From NCBI GenBank assembly GCA_963792405.1, contig CAWBVU010000006.1, positions 1,860,001 through 1,924,000 of the forward strand: DNA of 64,000 bases, written 5' to 3'. The DNA is from SZUA-442 sp963792405. GTDB taxonomy: Bacteria > Actinomycetota > Acidimicrobiia > Spongiisociales > UBA5794. Made by a program: the position numbers and the translations under genes. The notes beneath the pieces were generated by a model, which searched no databases, had not been told where the DNA came from, and saw only the letters and a program-made list of their open reading frames with translations. Shown in pieces: positions 51,533 through 60,373 of this stretch (the first letter of the stretch is position 1; each line of letters begins with the position of its first letter).

Positions 51533-53326
51533 ATGCAATATCAGGCGCTCTACCGCAAATACCGGCCCCAGCGGTTCGACGAGCTCGTCGGCCAGGACCA
51601 CGTGGCTTCGACCCTCGCCAGGGAGGTCGTCGACGACAAGGTCGCCCACGCCTACCTCTTCACCGGCCCCAGGGGCACGGGCAAGACGACGTCGGCACGG
51701 CTGCTGGCCAAGTCGCTCAACTGCCCCAACCGCGCCGCGGACGGCGAACCGTGCAACACCTGCCCGTCGTGCGTGGGGATCGCGGAGGGGACCTCGCTCG
51801 ACGTGATCGAACTCGACGCCGCCTCGCACAACAAGGTCGAGGATGTCAGGGAGATCCGCGTCAACGTCGGCACCGTGGCCGCAGCCGCAGGTGCGCGACG
51901 CGTGTACATCCTCGATGAGGCCCACATGCTGTCCCGGGCAGCGGGCAACGCCCTCCTCAAGACCCTGGAGGAGCCGCCCGAGCACGTCGTGTTCGTCCTC
52001 GCCACGACCGAGCCCTACAAGCTCCTCGACACCATCCGGTCGCGTTCCCAGCGGTTCGACTTCCACCCCGTCGCCTCCGAGACGCTGATCTCGTACCTCG
52101 CGAAGATCTCGGACCTCGAGGGGTTCACGTACGACCACGGTGCGCTCAACGCCGTCACGTCACATGCCGGCGGCTCGGTGCGCGACGCGCTCAGCCTCCT
52201 CGAACAGGTCGCGGCCCTCGGGGGCGGCACGGTCTCGGCGTCAGGCGTCGAGCGCGCCCTCGGCCTCGCGGACCGCGACAGCTTTCGCGGGCTCGTCGAC
52301 GCGATCGTCGCCGAGGACGCTGCAGCCGCCCTCACCCTCGTGTCGGAGCTCGCCCGCCAGGGGGCGGACCTGCGTCGCTTCGTCGCCGACGCCATCGGCT
52401 ACCTCCGCGGGATCTTCCTCACGCACTACGCCTCGAACGTGGACGAGGTCGTCGACGCATCCAGGGAGACGATCGAGGAATGGCGCAGGGCCGCAGCGGT
52501 CATCTCGAGCGGTGAGGTGCTCCGGGCGATCGACGAGCTGTCGGAGGCCCTCGTCCAGCTGCGGGACGGGAGGGAGGAGCGACTCGTCGTCGAGCTCACC
52601 GTCCTTCGACTCGCCAAGCCCGAGGTGGTCCCCGACCTCGAGTCCGTCTCGGCACGGCTGGCACGGCTCGAGCGCGAGGTCCGGGACCTGGCGCGCTCGG
52701 GCAGCGTCAACGTGGCCACCGCCCCGACGCCTCCCCGCCCGGCACCCCCCGACGAGACCACCCTGCTCGACCCGGATCGCCCGTTCACCACCGACGATCC
52801 GATCACCGCGGCGTCTGCCCCCTCGCAGGAGCCCACGGTCTCGACGGCCGACGACGTCGAGTCCGAACCGAGCGAGACCCCTGTTGCGCCGGCCGAGCTG
52901 GAGACCCCGGCCTCAGGGACGTTCACCATCAAGGACTTCGAGCGCGTCTGGCCCGCGGTCGTGGCGACGATTCGCCAGGACGTCGGGCCGAGGCGACACG
53001 CCCTCCTCCGCGAGGCCGTCCCCGTCGCGGTGGACCGTGGGACGGTCACGTTCGAGGTCGCGAGCCACATGCACTTCCACCTCGAGCAGTTGAAGGCGGA
53101 CGACGGCCTCGCCTCGGCGATGGCCGCAGCGGCATCGGATCAACTCGGGCAGCCCGTCCGGATCGCGTATCGCTCCGCCGTCGAGATGCCCTCGGACTCC
53201 GAGCCGGTGCGAGCACCCGACAAGGACGATCTCGACGAGGCGGATGACGCGTCCGCACCCGACCCGACCGATACCGTCCTCGAGATGCTCGGGGGCGAGG
53301 TCGTCAGCGACCCGTCCGGGAACTGA
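51533..53326 (+). CDS. dnaX: DNA polymerase III gamma/tau subunit
   Basis: This 597-residue clamp-loader subunit has FTGPRGTGKTTSA (Walker A), a Cys4 zinc module (CPNRAADGEPCNTCPSC), YILDEAHMLS (Walker B) and an SRC-like arginine motif in IRSRSQRFDF. A C-terminal third follows that includes a tau-like domain. I see no A-run slippery site for gamma production. The next gene begins two bases after its stop. Confidence 0.96.
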   Translation: MQYQALYRKYRPQRFDELVGQDHVASTLAREVVDDKVAHAYLFTGPRGTGKTTSARLLAKSLNCPNRAADGEPCNTCPSCVGIAEGTSLDVIELDAASHNKVEDVREIRVNVGTVAAAAGARRVYILDEAHMLSRAAGNALLKTLEEPPEHVVFVLATTEPYKLLDTIRSRSQRFDFHPVASETLISYLAKISDLEGFTYDHGALNAVTSHAGGSVRDALSLLEQVAALGGGTVSASGVERALGLADRDSFRGLVDAIVAEDAAAALTLVSELARQGADLRRFVADAIGYLRGIFLTHYASNVDEVVDASRETIEEWRRAAAVISSGEVLRAIDELSEALVQLRDGREERLVVELTVLRLAKPEVVPDLESVSARLARLEREVRDLARSGSVNVATAPTPPRPAPPDETTLLDPDRPFTTDDPITAASAPSQEPTVSTADDVESEPSETPVAPAELETPASGTFTIKDFERVWPAVVATIRQDVGPRRHALLREAVPVAVDRGTVTFEVASHMHFHLEQLKADDGLASAMAAAASDQLGQPVRIAYRSAVEMPSDSEPVRAPDKDDLDEADDASAPDPTDTVLEMLGGEVVSDPSGN

Positions 53327-53328
53327 GC

Positions 53329-53877
53329 GTGCGCCTCGGCATCGACCTCGACGGCGTCGTGACCGACTTCAACTCGGGATGGATGGCGAGGTACAACGAG
53401 GAGTACGGCGCCGCGCTGTCGCCGGAGATGGTCACGACCTGGGACGCCATGATCCCCCTCACGCACTTCGCCTCCGTCGAGGACTTCTGGGCGTGGGCGG
53501 AGAACGAGGGAGGACATGGCCTGTTCCGGCACCTCCCTGCGTTCCCCGAGGCCCTTCCCGCCCTCGATCGGCTCTCGGTGCACCACGACCTCGTCATCCT
53601 GACGACGAAGCCGCCATGGGCCACGAGCGAGACGTTCGCGTGGATCGCCGACCACCACATCCCGACGAGGGAGGTCCACATCACCGACGAGAAGTGGAGG
53701 GTCGACTGCGACGTCTACCTCGATGACGGCCCGCACAACCTCGAGCTCCTCGTGCGCGAACGACCCGACCGGACGGTGTGTCGCTTCGTGCGCCCATGGA
53801 ACGATCCCGTCGAGGGTGCCCTCGACATCACCGACTGGGACACCTTCGTGTCGCTCGTCGACCGTCGCTACTGCTGA
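53329..53877 (+). CDS. 5' nucleotidase (NT5C-like, HAD superfamily)
   Basis: This 182-residue protein has GIDLDGVVTDFNSG (the HAD nucleophile and acid Asp pair), LVILTTKPPW (motif II) and DVYLDDGPHNLELL (motif IV). It fits the NT5C family, which removes phosphate from deoxynucleoside monophosphates. The GTG start lies two bases after dnaX, so it may adjust nucleotide pools in the same unit. The substrate is inferred from the family only. Confidence 0.8.
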   Translation: MRLGIDLDGVVTDFNSGWMARYNEEYGAALSPEMVTTWDAMIPLTHFASVEDFWAWAENEGGHGLFRHLPAFPEALPALDRLSVHHDLVILTTKPPWATSETFAWIADHHIPTREVHITDEKWRVDCDVYLDDGPHNLELLVRERPDRTVCRFVRPWNDPVEGALDITDWDTFVSLVDRRYC

Positions 53878-53957
53878 GTCGTCATCCGCCGTGCTCCCCG
53901 GTTAGGCTCGATTCCCGGTGGGCCGGGGCTGGTCCCGACAGATTGGAGACGAAGAGG

Positions 53958-55094
53958 ATGCGCATGCGAAGTCTCATAGGTCTGCTTCTGGCAATGGCTC
54001 TGGTCGTTGCCGCATGCAGTTCTGACGATTCGAGCGACACGACCACGACCGCGGCGGAGACGACCACGACCGCGGCGGAGACGACCACGACCGCGGCGGA
54101 GACGACGACCACGGCGGCACCGGCGTCCGATCTCGGAACGGCAGACAACCCCATCCGTGTGCTCTTCGTGCCCTCCGTCGACACCCAGGTCATCACCACC
54201 GGTGGTGAGATCATGGCTGAGGCGCTCAACGAGGCGACCGGTCTCCAGTTCGAGGTGGCGGTACCGACCTCGTACGCCGCCACCGCGGAGGAGATGTGTG
54301 CAGCCCCCGAGAGCACCATCGGTTTCATCCCTGCACTGCTCTACGTGCTCGCAACCGACCTCTGTGGGGTCGACGTGTCGTTCAAGGCCGTTCGCTTCGG
54401 TAACAGCGTCTACTGGGCGCAGATCCTCGTTCCACGCGACAGCGACTACGAAACCGTCGCAGACCTCGAGGGGTTGACGTGGGCGTACGGCGATGCAGGT
54501 TCGACCTCTTCGTACATGTACCCGAAGGTGCTGTGGGGAGAGGAAGGCATCACGTTCGAGGAGGAAGTGGAAACAGGAAGCCACAACGCGGCCGCCCTCG
54601 CCGTCTACAACGGTGAGGCAGAGGTCGGAACCACCTTCTACAGCCCGTGGCTGAACCTTGCAGAAGGTGGCGAGCAGTGGTCCGAGGGAATGCCACCGGA
54701 CATCCCCGATGACCTCGTCGACAGCTGTGCGCTGAACGATGACGGGTCGCGACTCCTGTGCGGCGACCTCCGTGTCCTCGATGCTCGCGCCAGCGTGCGG
54801 ACCGAGGCGCCGGACATCGTCCAGAAGGTGCGGATCCTCGACATCTCGCCGGGGATTCCCAACGACACCCTCTCGTTCGGATCGGAGTTCCCAGCCGAGC
54901 TTCGCACCCAGATCGAGGACGCGCTCGTCGCATGGGCTGCAGAGTGCGAGGACAACGAGGATTGCGGCTGGAACCAGTCGATCGGTAGCCAGGACTTCTA
55001 CGGGTGGACCTCGATCGCCCCGGCGATGGACAGCGAGTACGACATCGTTCGAGCGCTCGTGGCAGAGGTCGGATACGACCCCTCCCAGGGCTAG
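53958..55094 (+). CDS. phnD: PhnD-like ABC transporter substrate-binding lipoprotein
   Basis: This 378-residue lipoprotein has a signal with lipobox LVVAACSS, a Thr/Glu/Ala repeat linker (about 27-53) and a type II binding domain. VLFVPSVDTQVITTGGEIMAEALNEATG and AEVGTTFYSPW occupy positions typical of the PhnD family. It would capture a phosphonate, phosphite or phosphate ester for the following PhnC/PhnE. GAAGAGG precedes the ATG, and the leader contains a TAGGCT box. Codon use is less GC-extreme than in the neighbours. Confidence 0.85.
   Translation: MRMRSLIGLLLAMALVVAACSSDDSSDTTTTAAETTTTAAETTTTAAETTTTAAPASDLGTADNPIRVLFVPSVDTQVITTGGEIMAEALNEATGLQFEVAVPTSYAATAEEMCAAPESTIGFIPALLYVLATDLCGVDVSFKAVRFGNSVYWAQILVPRDSDYETVADLEGLTWAYGDAGSTSSYMYPKVLWGEEGITFEEEVETGSHNAAALAVYNGEAEVGTTFYSPWLNLAEGGEQWSEGMPPDIPDDLVDSCALNDDGSRLLCGDLRVLDARASVRTEAPDIVQKVRILDISPGIPNDTLSFGSEFPAELRTQIEDALVAWAAECEDNEDCGWNQSIGSQDFYGWTSIAPAMDSEYDIVRALVAEVGYDPSQG
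54039..54119 (+). repeat. 21-base tandem repeats in phnD linker
   Basis: Three perfect 21-base copies (starting at 54039, 54060 and 54081) and a partial fourth encode Thr-Thr-Thr-Thr-Ala-Ala-Glu units. Copy-number change would alter tether length. Confidence 0.88.
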
Positions 55095-55104
55095 CGGCAG
55101 TATC

Positions 55105-55132
55105 GGGGCCCGGGCCTGACCGCCCGGGCCCC
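55105..55132 (+). terminator. Strong hairpin between phnD and phnC
   Basis: GGGGCCCGGGC pairs perfectly with its complement (11 base pairs, six-base loop) eleven bases after the phnD stop. It could end some transcripts, or protect phnD mRNA and favour binding protein over transporter. Confidence 0.75.
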
Positions 55133-55173
55133 GGTTCCCCCGAGCATCGCACAGGAGCCGGAGGATCGCGCAC

Positions 55174-55926
55174 ATGCTCAAGGTCGAACACCTCACGAAG
55201 GTCTATGACGACGGAACGGTTGCGCTCGAAGACGTGAGCTTCGAAGTGCCTGAGCAGCAGTTCCTGGCCGTGATCGGGCTCAGCGGCTCGGGTAAATCGA
55301 CACTCCTTCGGTGCATCAACCGCCTCGTGGAGCCGACAGAAGGGCGCATCCTGTGGAACGACGTGGATATCACGGCAGCCACCCAGGATGAGATGCGGCG
55401 CATCAGGCGCCGGATCGGAATGGTCTTTCAGCACTTCAACTTGGTGAACCGGTCGAAGGTGATCACCAACGTCCTCGCTGGTCGCCTCGGCTACGTGAAT
55501 CCGGCGCTGAGCGTCGTCAACCGGTTCCCGAAGAGCGCCGTCGACAAGGCCCACGCGCAGCTCGAACGCGTGGGCCTCCAGGACAAGGCCTACAGCCGTG
55601 CCGACGAACTGTCAGGCGGTCAGCAGCAGAGGGTGGGTGTGGCCAGAGCGCTCATGCAGGATCCCGAGATGGTGCTCGCGGACGAACCCGTTGCGTCACT
55701 CGATCCGGTACTTGCGCACAGCATCATGCAGTACCTCGAGTACATCAACGACGAACTCAACGTCACGGTTCTGTGCAGTCTGCACTTCCTCGACCTCGTC
55801 CACGCCTATGCCGACAGGGCCATCGCCCTCAAGGACGGTCACCTGGTGTTCGAGGGGAGGCCAAGCGAGATCGATGATGACCGGTTCCGCGAGATCTACG
55901 GCAAGGAGGCGGAGCGGATTGGCTGA
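55174..55926 (+). CDS. phnC: PhnC-like ABC transporter ATPase
   Basis: This 250-residue ATPase has GLSGSGKST (Walker A), FQHFNLVNRSKV (Q-loop in a PhnC-type context), LSGGQQQRVGVARALMQDPEMVLADEP (signature and Walker B) and SLHFLDL (H-loop). FQHFNLV with the INR segment is typical of phosphonate importers. It lies 79 bases after phnD, beyond a strong hairpin. Its end overlaps the phnE TTG start by eight bases. Confidence 0.93.
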   Translation: MLKVEHLTKVYDDGTVALEDVSFEVPEQQFLAVIGLSGSGKSTLLRCINRLVEPTEGRILWNDVDITAATQDEMRRIRRRIGMVFQHFNLVNRSKVITNVLAGRLGYVNPALSVVNRFPKSAVDKAHAQLERVGLQDKAYSRADELSGGQQQRVGVARALMQDPEMVLADEPVASLDPVLAHSIMQYLEYINDELNVTVLCSLHFLDLVHAYADRAIALKDGHLVFEGRPSEIDDDRFREIYGKEAERIG

Positions 55927-57907
55927 CCTCGATACCGGCAGCGAACCTGCCGCGCCTCGCCCGGGAACCGAGCCTCCCACTCCCAAGCCTGCAGTGCCGG
56001 CGCGGCGAAGCCGTTGGCGCTGGCTCATCATCTTCGGCGCTGTCTTCGCAGCAGTGGTGGTCTACGCGTATGCCTTCGATACCACCGATGTCGATCTCGA
56101 GGAGATCCAGTCCGAGACACGGCAGACGCAGCTCGTGCGCATCGTGCGCGCCCTTGCGAGGCCTGAGATCTTCACCTACGAGTCCGTTGACACGAACATC
56201 GATGTCCAGTTCATGAGCCCGTGTCCCGAACAGGGCTTCACGGCATCCGAAGCCGATACTTCGGGTCCGTACGTCACGCTCGACCCTGCATGCGTGGAAC
56301 CAGGGGGATCGATCGAGGTATCGGGCTTCAATCTGCCGACCAACACCGCCGGCGACATCCTCTACGCCACCGACTCGATCGAGATCCAGCTGGAACGCTT
56401 TCGCACCGACACGAGCGGCGAATTCGTCCAGGTGATCGACACACGGGAGCGCCCCAGTGACGAACCGCAGACCATTCGCGTCGTGACGCAGATCAGCACC
56501 GGGTCGGTCTGGACACTTCCGTGCGCATGGCTCCCGTTCTGCGAGCACACGAGGGTCGAAACGGGCGAGATCGATCCGGAGACGGGTGCGCCGACCATGG
56601 TCTACTCACCGCGAATCTCAGAAACGACGAGCGACACGTGGGACAAGATCGTCGAGACGGTGTTCCTCGCACTCATCGCGACCACCGTCGGCACGATCAT
56701 CGCCGTGCCCCTCAGCTTCTTCGCTGCGCGCAATCTCATGAAGGAGATCAGCATCACTGTGACGGCACTTGCGATGTCGATCCTCGGCGGCATCATCGGC
56801 GTCGGCGCCGGACTCTGGTTGGCGCGTCTCGCTCGCTCGATCTCGGAGCAGCTCGCGGACAGCGACATCTTCCTGGTCGGCGTGCTCGCGGTGCTCGTCG
56901 GCGTCATGTACGTGGCCCTCAGGTGGGCGATACCCGGAGACGAGGAGGACCAGCCGAGTCCGATCCTCAGGGCCACCCGGATCGGTGTGGCGCTGATCGT
57001 GGCCGTCATGGCGGTCCTGGCCACATTCCTCGTGGCGGCGCTCCTCGTGTCCTTCGGCCAGTGGCTCGCACCGCGGATCGGACGGTTCGAGTTCCTTGCG
57101 CTGTTCCTCACCAGCATCGGTGACATCCTCAAGATCCTCGTGGTCGCGCTGACCACCCTCATCACGGGTGGTGCGTTCATGCTCGCGGGCAGTCGCTTCG
57201 GTGGCTGGCTGCGATCTCGCCTACCGGAACCGGTGGTCAGGCCGCTCAACCTCGCCCTTGCCACCGTCGCCGGCGCGATGGCGTCGCTGATCCTCGCCCA
57301 GATGGTGGCGTGGCTCTACGAGTTCAATAGCCCCACGACGACGATCTGGGCACCCATCGTCGTTGGGGCGATTCTCGGATTCCTGGGTGCACTGGCGCTG
57401 TATCGCCGCCGGTCCGTCGGTGTCGGCCTCGCCACCTACTACGGCGCCCGGACGGTGTTCAACGCCATCCGCGCGATCGAGCCGCTCGTGATGGTCATCA
57501 TCTTCGTCGTCTGGGTGGGGATCGGTCCGTTCGCCGGAGCCATCGCGCTCGCCCTCCACACGACGGCCGCCCTCGCCAAGCTGTATTCCGAGCAGGTCGA
57601 GAGCATCAACCTCGGCCCACTCGAAGCCGTCAAGGCGACCGGGGCCACCAGGTTGCAGACGATTGTGTACGCCGTGGCGCCGCAGATCGTCCCGCCCTAC
57701 ATCTCGTTCACCATGTACCGATGGGACATCAACGTTCGCATGTCGACGATCATCGGATTCGCCGGCGGTGGCGGCATCGGTTTCCTGCTTCAACAGAACA
57801 TCAACCTGCTGAACTATCGGGCTGCGGCCGTGCAGATGCTTGCCATTGCCATCGTGGTTGCCACGATGGACTACGTGAGCTCCCGCTTGCGCGAGCGCTT
57901 CGTGTGA
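55919..57907 (+). CDS. phnE: PhnE-like ABC permease, greatly enlarged
   Basis: This 662-residue permease is more than twice the usual 260-290 residues. After one span (about 35-53) comes an outer domain of about 170 residues with at least four cysteines. The PhnE start motif TVFLALIATTVGTIIAVPLSFFAARN follows near 245. Several extra spans then precede the canonical C-terminal EAA-type segment near 557, LGPLEAVKATGATRLQTIVY and GGGGIGFLLQQ. The TTG start follows AAGGAGG by ten bases. No stop or frame break suggests an assembly artefact. Confidence 0.85.
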   Translation: MADLDTGSEPAAPRPGTEPPTPKPAVPARRSRWRWLIIFGAVFAAVVVYAYAFDTTDVDLEEIQSETRQTQLVRIVRALARPEIFTYESVDTNIDVQFMSPCPEQGFTASEADTSGPYVTLDPACVEPGGSIEVSGFNLPTNTAGDILYATDSIEIQLERFRTDTSGEFVQVIDTRERPSDEPQTIRVVTQISTGSVWTLPCAWLPFCEHTRVETGEIDPETGAPTMVYSPRISETTSDTWDKIVETVFLALIATTVGTIIAVPLSFFAARNLMKEISITVTALAMSILGGIIGVGAGLWLARLARSISEQLADSDIFLVGVLAVLVGVMYVALRWAIPGDEEDQPSPILRATRIGVALIVAVMAVLATFLVAALLVSFGQWLAPRIGRFEFLALFLTSIGDILKILVVALTTLITGGAFMLAGSRFGGWLRSRLPEPVVRPLNLALATVAGAMASLILAQMVAWLYEFNSPTTTIWAPIVVGAILGFLGALALYRRRSVGVGLATYYGARTVFNAIRAIEPLVMVIIFVVWVGIGPFAGAIALALHTTAALAKLYSEQVESINLGPLEAVKATGATRLQTIVYAVAPQIVPPYISFTMYRWDINVRMSTIIGFAGGGGIGFLLQQNINLLNYRAAAVQMLAIAIVVATMDYVSSRLRERFV

Positions 57908-58905
57908 CGGAATTCGTCCTTCGAACGCGCAAGGTCGCCGAGGACGTCGAGCGCGACACGCTGTCCCCGGCAGCGACCTTCTCCCGCGAGAGCGTCGGGC
58001 GAGCCATTCCCGAGTCGCCGGACGAGTGGCGGACCCCCTTCGAGCGCGACCGTGACCGCATCCTGCACTCGAAGGCCTTCCGACGCCTCAAGCACAAGAC
58101 CCAGGTCTTCATGAACCCCGAGGGCGACCACTTCGTCACCCGGATGACGCACACCCTGCAGGTGGCCCAGATCGGCGCAGCGATCGCACGTGCGCTGTCA
58201 CTCAACGTCGCCCTCGCCGAGGCCGTGTGCCTCGGCCACGATGTCGGCCACTCGCCCTTCGGGCACACGGGCGAGGACGCCCTCTCCGAGTTCGTCGACG
58301 GCGAGTGGCGCCACTCCGACCAGTCGGTGCGGATCTTCTCGGTCCTCGAGCCGCTGAACCTCACCGGTGAGGTGCTGGACGGCATCAGAACCCACACCTG
58401 GCGGGTCGGAGAGCGAGCCATGACCCACGAGGGCGACGTCGTCAAGTACGCCGATCGGATCGCCTACCTGGCGCACGATGCACAGGACGCCATCCGTGCG
58501 GGAGTGCTGACACCGACGTCGTTCCCGTACGACGTCGTCCGGGTGTTCGGCGAACCCGGATCCGCATGGGTGTCCACGATGGTGCAGGCCGTGATCGACG
58601 AGTCGTATCGACGCGGCACCATCACGATGGAGCCGTCACTGCTCGATCAGATGCACAGCCTGAGGGACTTCATGTTCGAGAGGGTGTACCTGCGGCCGGA
58701 AGCGGAGGCACAGCGCCGGCGTGCGGCCCAGATCGTGCGCGACCTCGTCACCTACTACCTCGAGCGTCCGGGTGAGGTGCCCGCCAGCTATCGCCACGAC
58801 GAGGCGGACGAGCTCACACAGGTCATCGACTACGTCGCGGGGATGACCGATCGCTTTGCGATGCGCACACACGATGAGCTCTTCCGGCCGCGACTGTTCT
58901 CGTGA
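57904..58905 (+). CDS. dgt: dGTPase-like deoxynucleotide triphosphohydrolase
   Basis: This 333-residue HD-domain enzyme splits dNTPs to nucleoside and triphosphate. RILHSKAFRRLKHKTQVF, the HD residues in MTHTLQVAQIG and GHDVGHSPFGH, and HEGDVVKYADRIAYLAHD are conserved. The GTG overlaps the phnE stop in GTGA. This forces coupling with the transport operon, although a nucleotide-pool role is more expected. In related bacteria it often lies before dnaG, which is not seen here. Confidence 0.93.
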   Translation: MTEFVLRTRKVAEDVERDTLSPAATFSRESVGRAIPESPDEWRTPFERDRDRILHSKAFRRLKHKTQVFMNPEGDHFVTRMTHTLQVAQIGAAIARALSLNVALAEAVCLGHDVGHSPFGHTGEDALSEFVDGEWRHSDQSVRIFSVLEPLNLTGEVLDGIRTHTWRVGERAMTHEGDVVKYADRIAYLAHDAQDAIRAGVLTPTSFPYDVVRVFGEPGSAWVSTMVQAVIDESYRRGTITMEPSLLDQMHSLRDFMFERVYLRPEAEAQRRRAAQIVRDLVTYYLERPGEVPASYRHDEADELTQVIDYVAGMTDRFAMRTHDELFRPRLFS

Positions 58906-58939
58906 CCGTCGGGCAGCGACGGAGCCACCGACCGCGCGC

Positions 58940-59587
58940 TCAGGGCTGCCACAGCGGCACTTCGAGGTGCCACGGCGGGGGCTCGCCCCACCGCTCCGCA
59001 TAGGTCACGTCCTGCGGGGGCGGGCGCTTCGCCACACCCCACCGCCCGAGCGGGTACCCGCACGTCACGGCCGCGGCGTTCTCCCAGCCCTTGTCGACGG
59101 GAACGGCGAGGAGCTCCGAGACCTCGGCCGCCTTGAAGATCCCGAGGACCGTCGTGAGCGTCGTACCGACGCCGTGACCTCTGGCCGCGAGCATCATGTT
59201 CCACACCGCGGGGTAGATCGACGCTCCGGTCGGATCGTTCCGGTGATAGGCGAAGACCACGAGCGGCACCGTCGCGAAGTTGTCCGCAAGCCACTCGGCG
59301 GAGTCCATGACCCGCAGCGTCGTGTCGTCCCCGCGCTCGCGTGCCGCGTCCACCTTTCCCTTGTAGAAGGTCCGGTTCAGCTCGGTCCATGCCTCCCGGT
59401 AGAGGTCCCCGAGTACCCGCATCGTCGACCGATCCATGACGGTGACCCAGCGCCAGTTCTGCGAGTTCCCCCCGGATGGGGCGCGGATCGCGGCGTCCAT
59501 CATGGCCGCCACGACGTCGTCGGGGATCGGATCGGGAGCGACGCGTCGCATCGCGCGGGTCGTGTACAGGGCTTCGTGGAGTTCCAT
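58940..59587 (-). CDS. Nitroreductase family protein
   Basis: This 215-residue FMN-binding protein begins with the RAMRR phosphate-binding segment. It has RAPSGGNSQNWRWVTV for flavin binding and ends with the usual GYPLGRWGVAKRPP. The family reduces nitro compounds, quinones or flavins, and includes F420-related deazaflavin-like members. The substrate is unknown. It converges with dgt and has a leaderless promoter. Confidence 0.88.
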   Translation of the reverse strand: MELHEALYTTRAMRRVAPDPIPDDVVAAMMDAAIRAPSGGNSQNWRWVTVMDRSTMRVLGDLYREAWTELNRTFYKGKVDAARERGDDTTLRVMDSAEWLADNFATVPLVVFAYHRNDPTGASIYPAVWNMMLAARGHGVGTTLTTVLGIFKAAEVSELLAVPVDKGWENAAAVTCGYPLGRWGVAKRPPPQDVTYAERWGEPPPWHLEVPLWQP

Positions 59588-59593
59588 GGTCCG

Positions 59594-59599
59594 ACGGTA
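59594..59599 (-). promoter_or_regulatory. -10 box of the nitroreductase gene
   Basis: TACCGT reads leftwards and ends six bases before the ATG at 59587. Confidence 0.55.
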
Positions 59600-59614
59600 G
59601 CGAGTCGTGGCTCC

Positions 59615-60025
59615 TCAGCCAGACGCTGCCGCGATCAGCCCGATCCCGAGGATGTTGAGGGCGGTCCACCCGACGCAGATGAGGCCGTATTGGCGCACCC
59701 ACGCGACCCAGGACTCGGCTCCTCGAGCGACCGCAACGCCGAGGAGCCACCACAGCACGGACGAGGAGACGGCGCCGAAGACGACCACGGTGAACCTCGT
59801 GACCTCGATGAAGGGGAAGGCGAGGATCCATGCCGTCGGAGCGGCGATGAGGAACACGACCGCCGCGGCGATCGTGGCGGCGAAGTCCCCCATGTCCCCA
59901 CCGCGGCGGAATCCCACGCCGAGGGCGACGGCGACGAGGATCGTGGGATACGAGAGCGCGAGGAGACCCCCCAGGACGGGCGAGACCGTCGACCGGCGCG
60001 GAGCGAAGGAGACCTCGGATCTCAC
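59615..60025 (-). CDS. Four-span membrane protein, unknown
   Basis: This 136-residue protein has four hydrophobic segments, including GGLLALSYPTILVAVALGVGF, FAATIAAAVVFLIAAPTAWILAFPFI, VFGAVSSSVLWWLLGVAVA and GLICVGWTALNILGIGLIAAA. No conserved family is recognised. The GTG at 60025 is chosen because a -10 box ends eight bases upstream. It reads leftwards towards the nitroreductase gene 27 bases on. Confidence 0.55.
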   Translation of the reverse strand: MRSEVSFAPRRSTVSPVLGGLLALSYPTILVAVALGVGFRRGGDMGDFAATIAAAVVFLIAAPTAWILAFPFIEVTRFTVVVFGAVSSSVLWWLLGVAVARGAESWVAWVRQYGLICVGWTALNILGIGLIAAASG

Positions 60026-60033
60026 GGGGCGAC

Positions 60034-60039
60034 AGCGTA
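60034..60039 (-). promoter_or_regulatory. -10 box of the four-span protein gene
   Basis: TACGCT reads leftwards and ends eight bases before the GTG at 60025. Confidence 0.45.
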
Positions 60040-60087
60040 CCCGCTCGGCCACCCCGTGCGCCTAGGATCGTGCCGGGAGGTGACGAC

Positions 60088-60303
60088 ATGGATCCGCTCG
60101 ACACGAGCGCCATCAAGGTCATCGAGATCGTCGGTGTCTCGACGGCGAGCTTCGAGGACGCCGTCCGCCACGCCGTCGAGAAGGCAGCCGTCAGCATCAA
60201 CGGCATCACGTCCGTCGAGGTGGTGGGCCAGTCGGCCACGGTGAGGGACGGGGCCGTCGCGCGGTTCGAGGCGAGGGTGAAGCTGTCGTTCGTCGTCAGG
60301 TGA
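60088..60303 (+). CDS. Dodecin family flavin-binding protein
   Basis: This 71-residue protein matches dodecins throughout: KVIEIVGVSTASFEDAVRHAVEKAA, then INGITSVEVVGQSATVRDGAVARFEARVKLSF. Dodecins assemble as twelve-mers that bind flavins, and in actinobacteria also coenzyme A, for storage or protection. GGGAGG lies seven bases upstream of the ATG, and TAGGAT lies above it, so this transcript has a normal leader. Confidence 0.92.
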   Translation: MDPLDTSAIKVIEIVGVSTASFEDAVRHAVEKAAVSINGITSVEVVGQSATVRDGAVARFEARVKLSFVVR

Positions 60304-60373
60304 GCGCAGGCCGCGAAATCGGAGCCTCCGGCCCTGCGCTACCGGGGGCCACTGGCTAGCCTTCGAGATCCGC

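Noticed and set aside
54039..54119. Tandem repeats as a CRISPR array
   Set aside because: There are no spacers. The 21-base units are contiguous and encode the Thr-Ala-Glu linker of PhnD.
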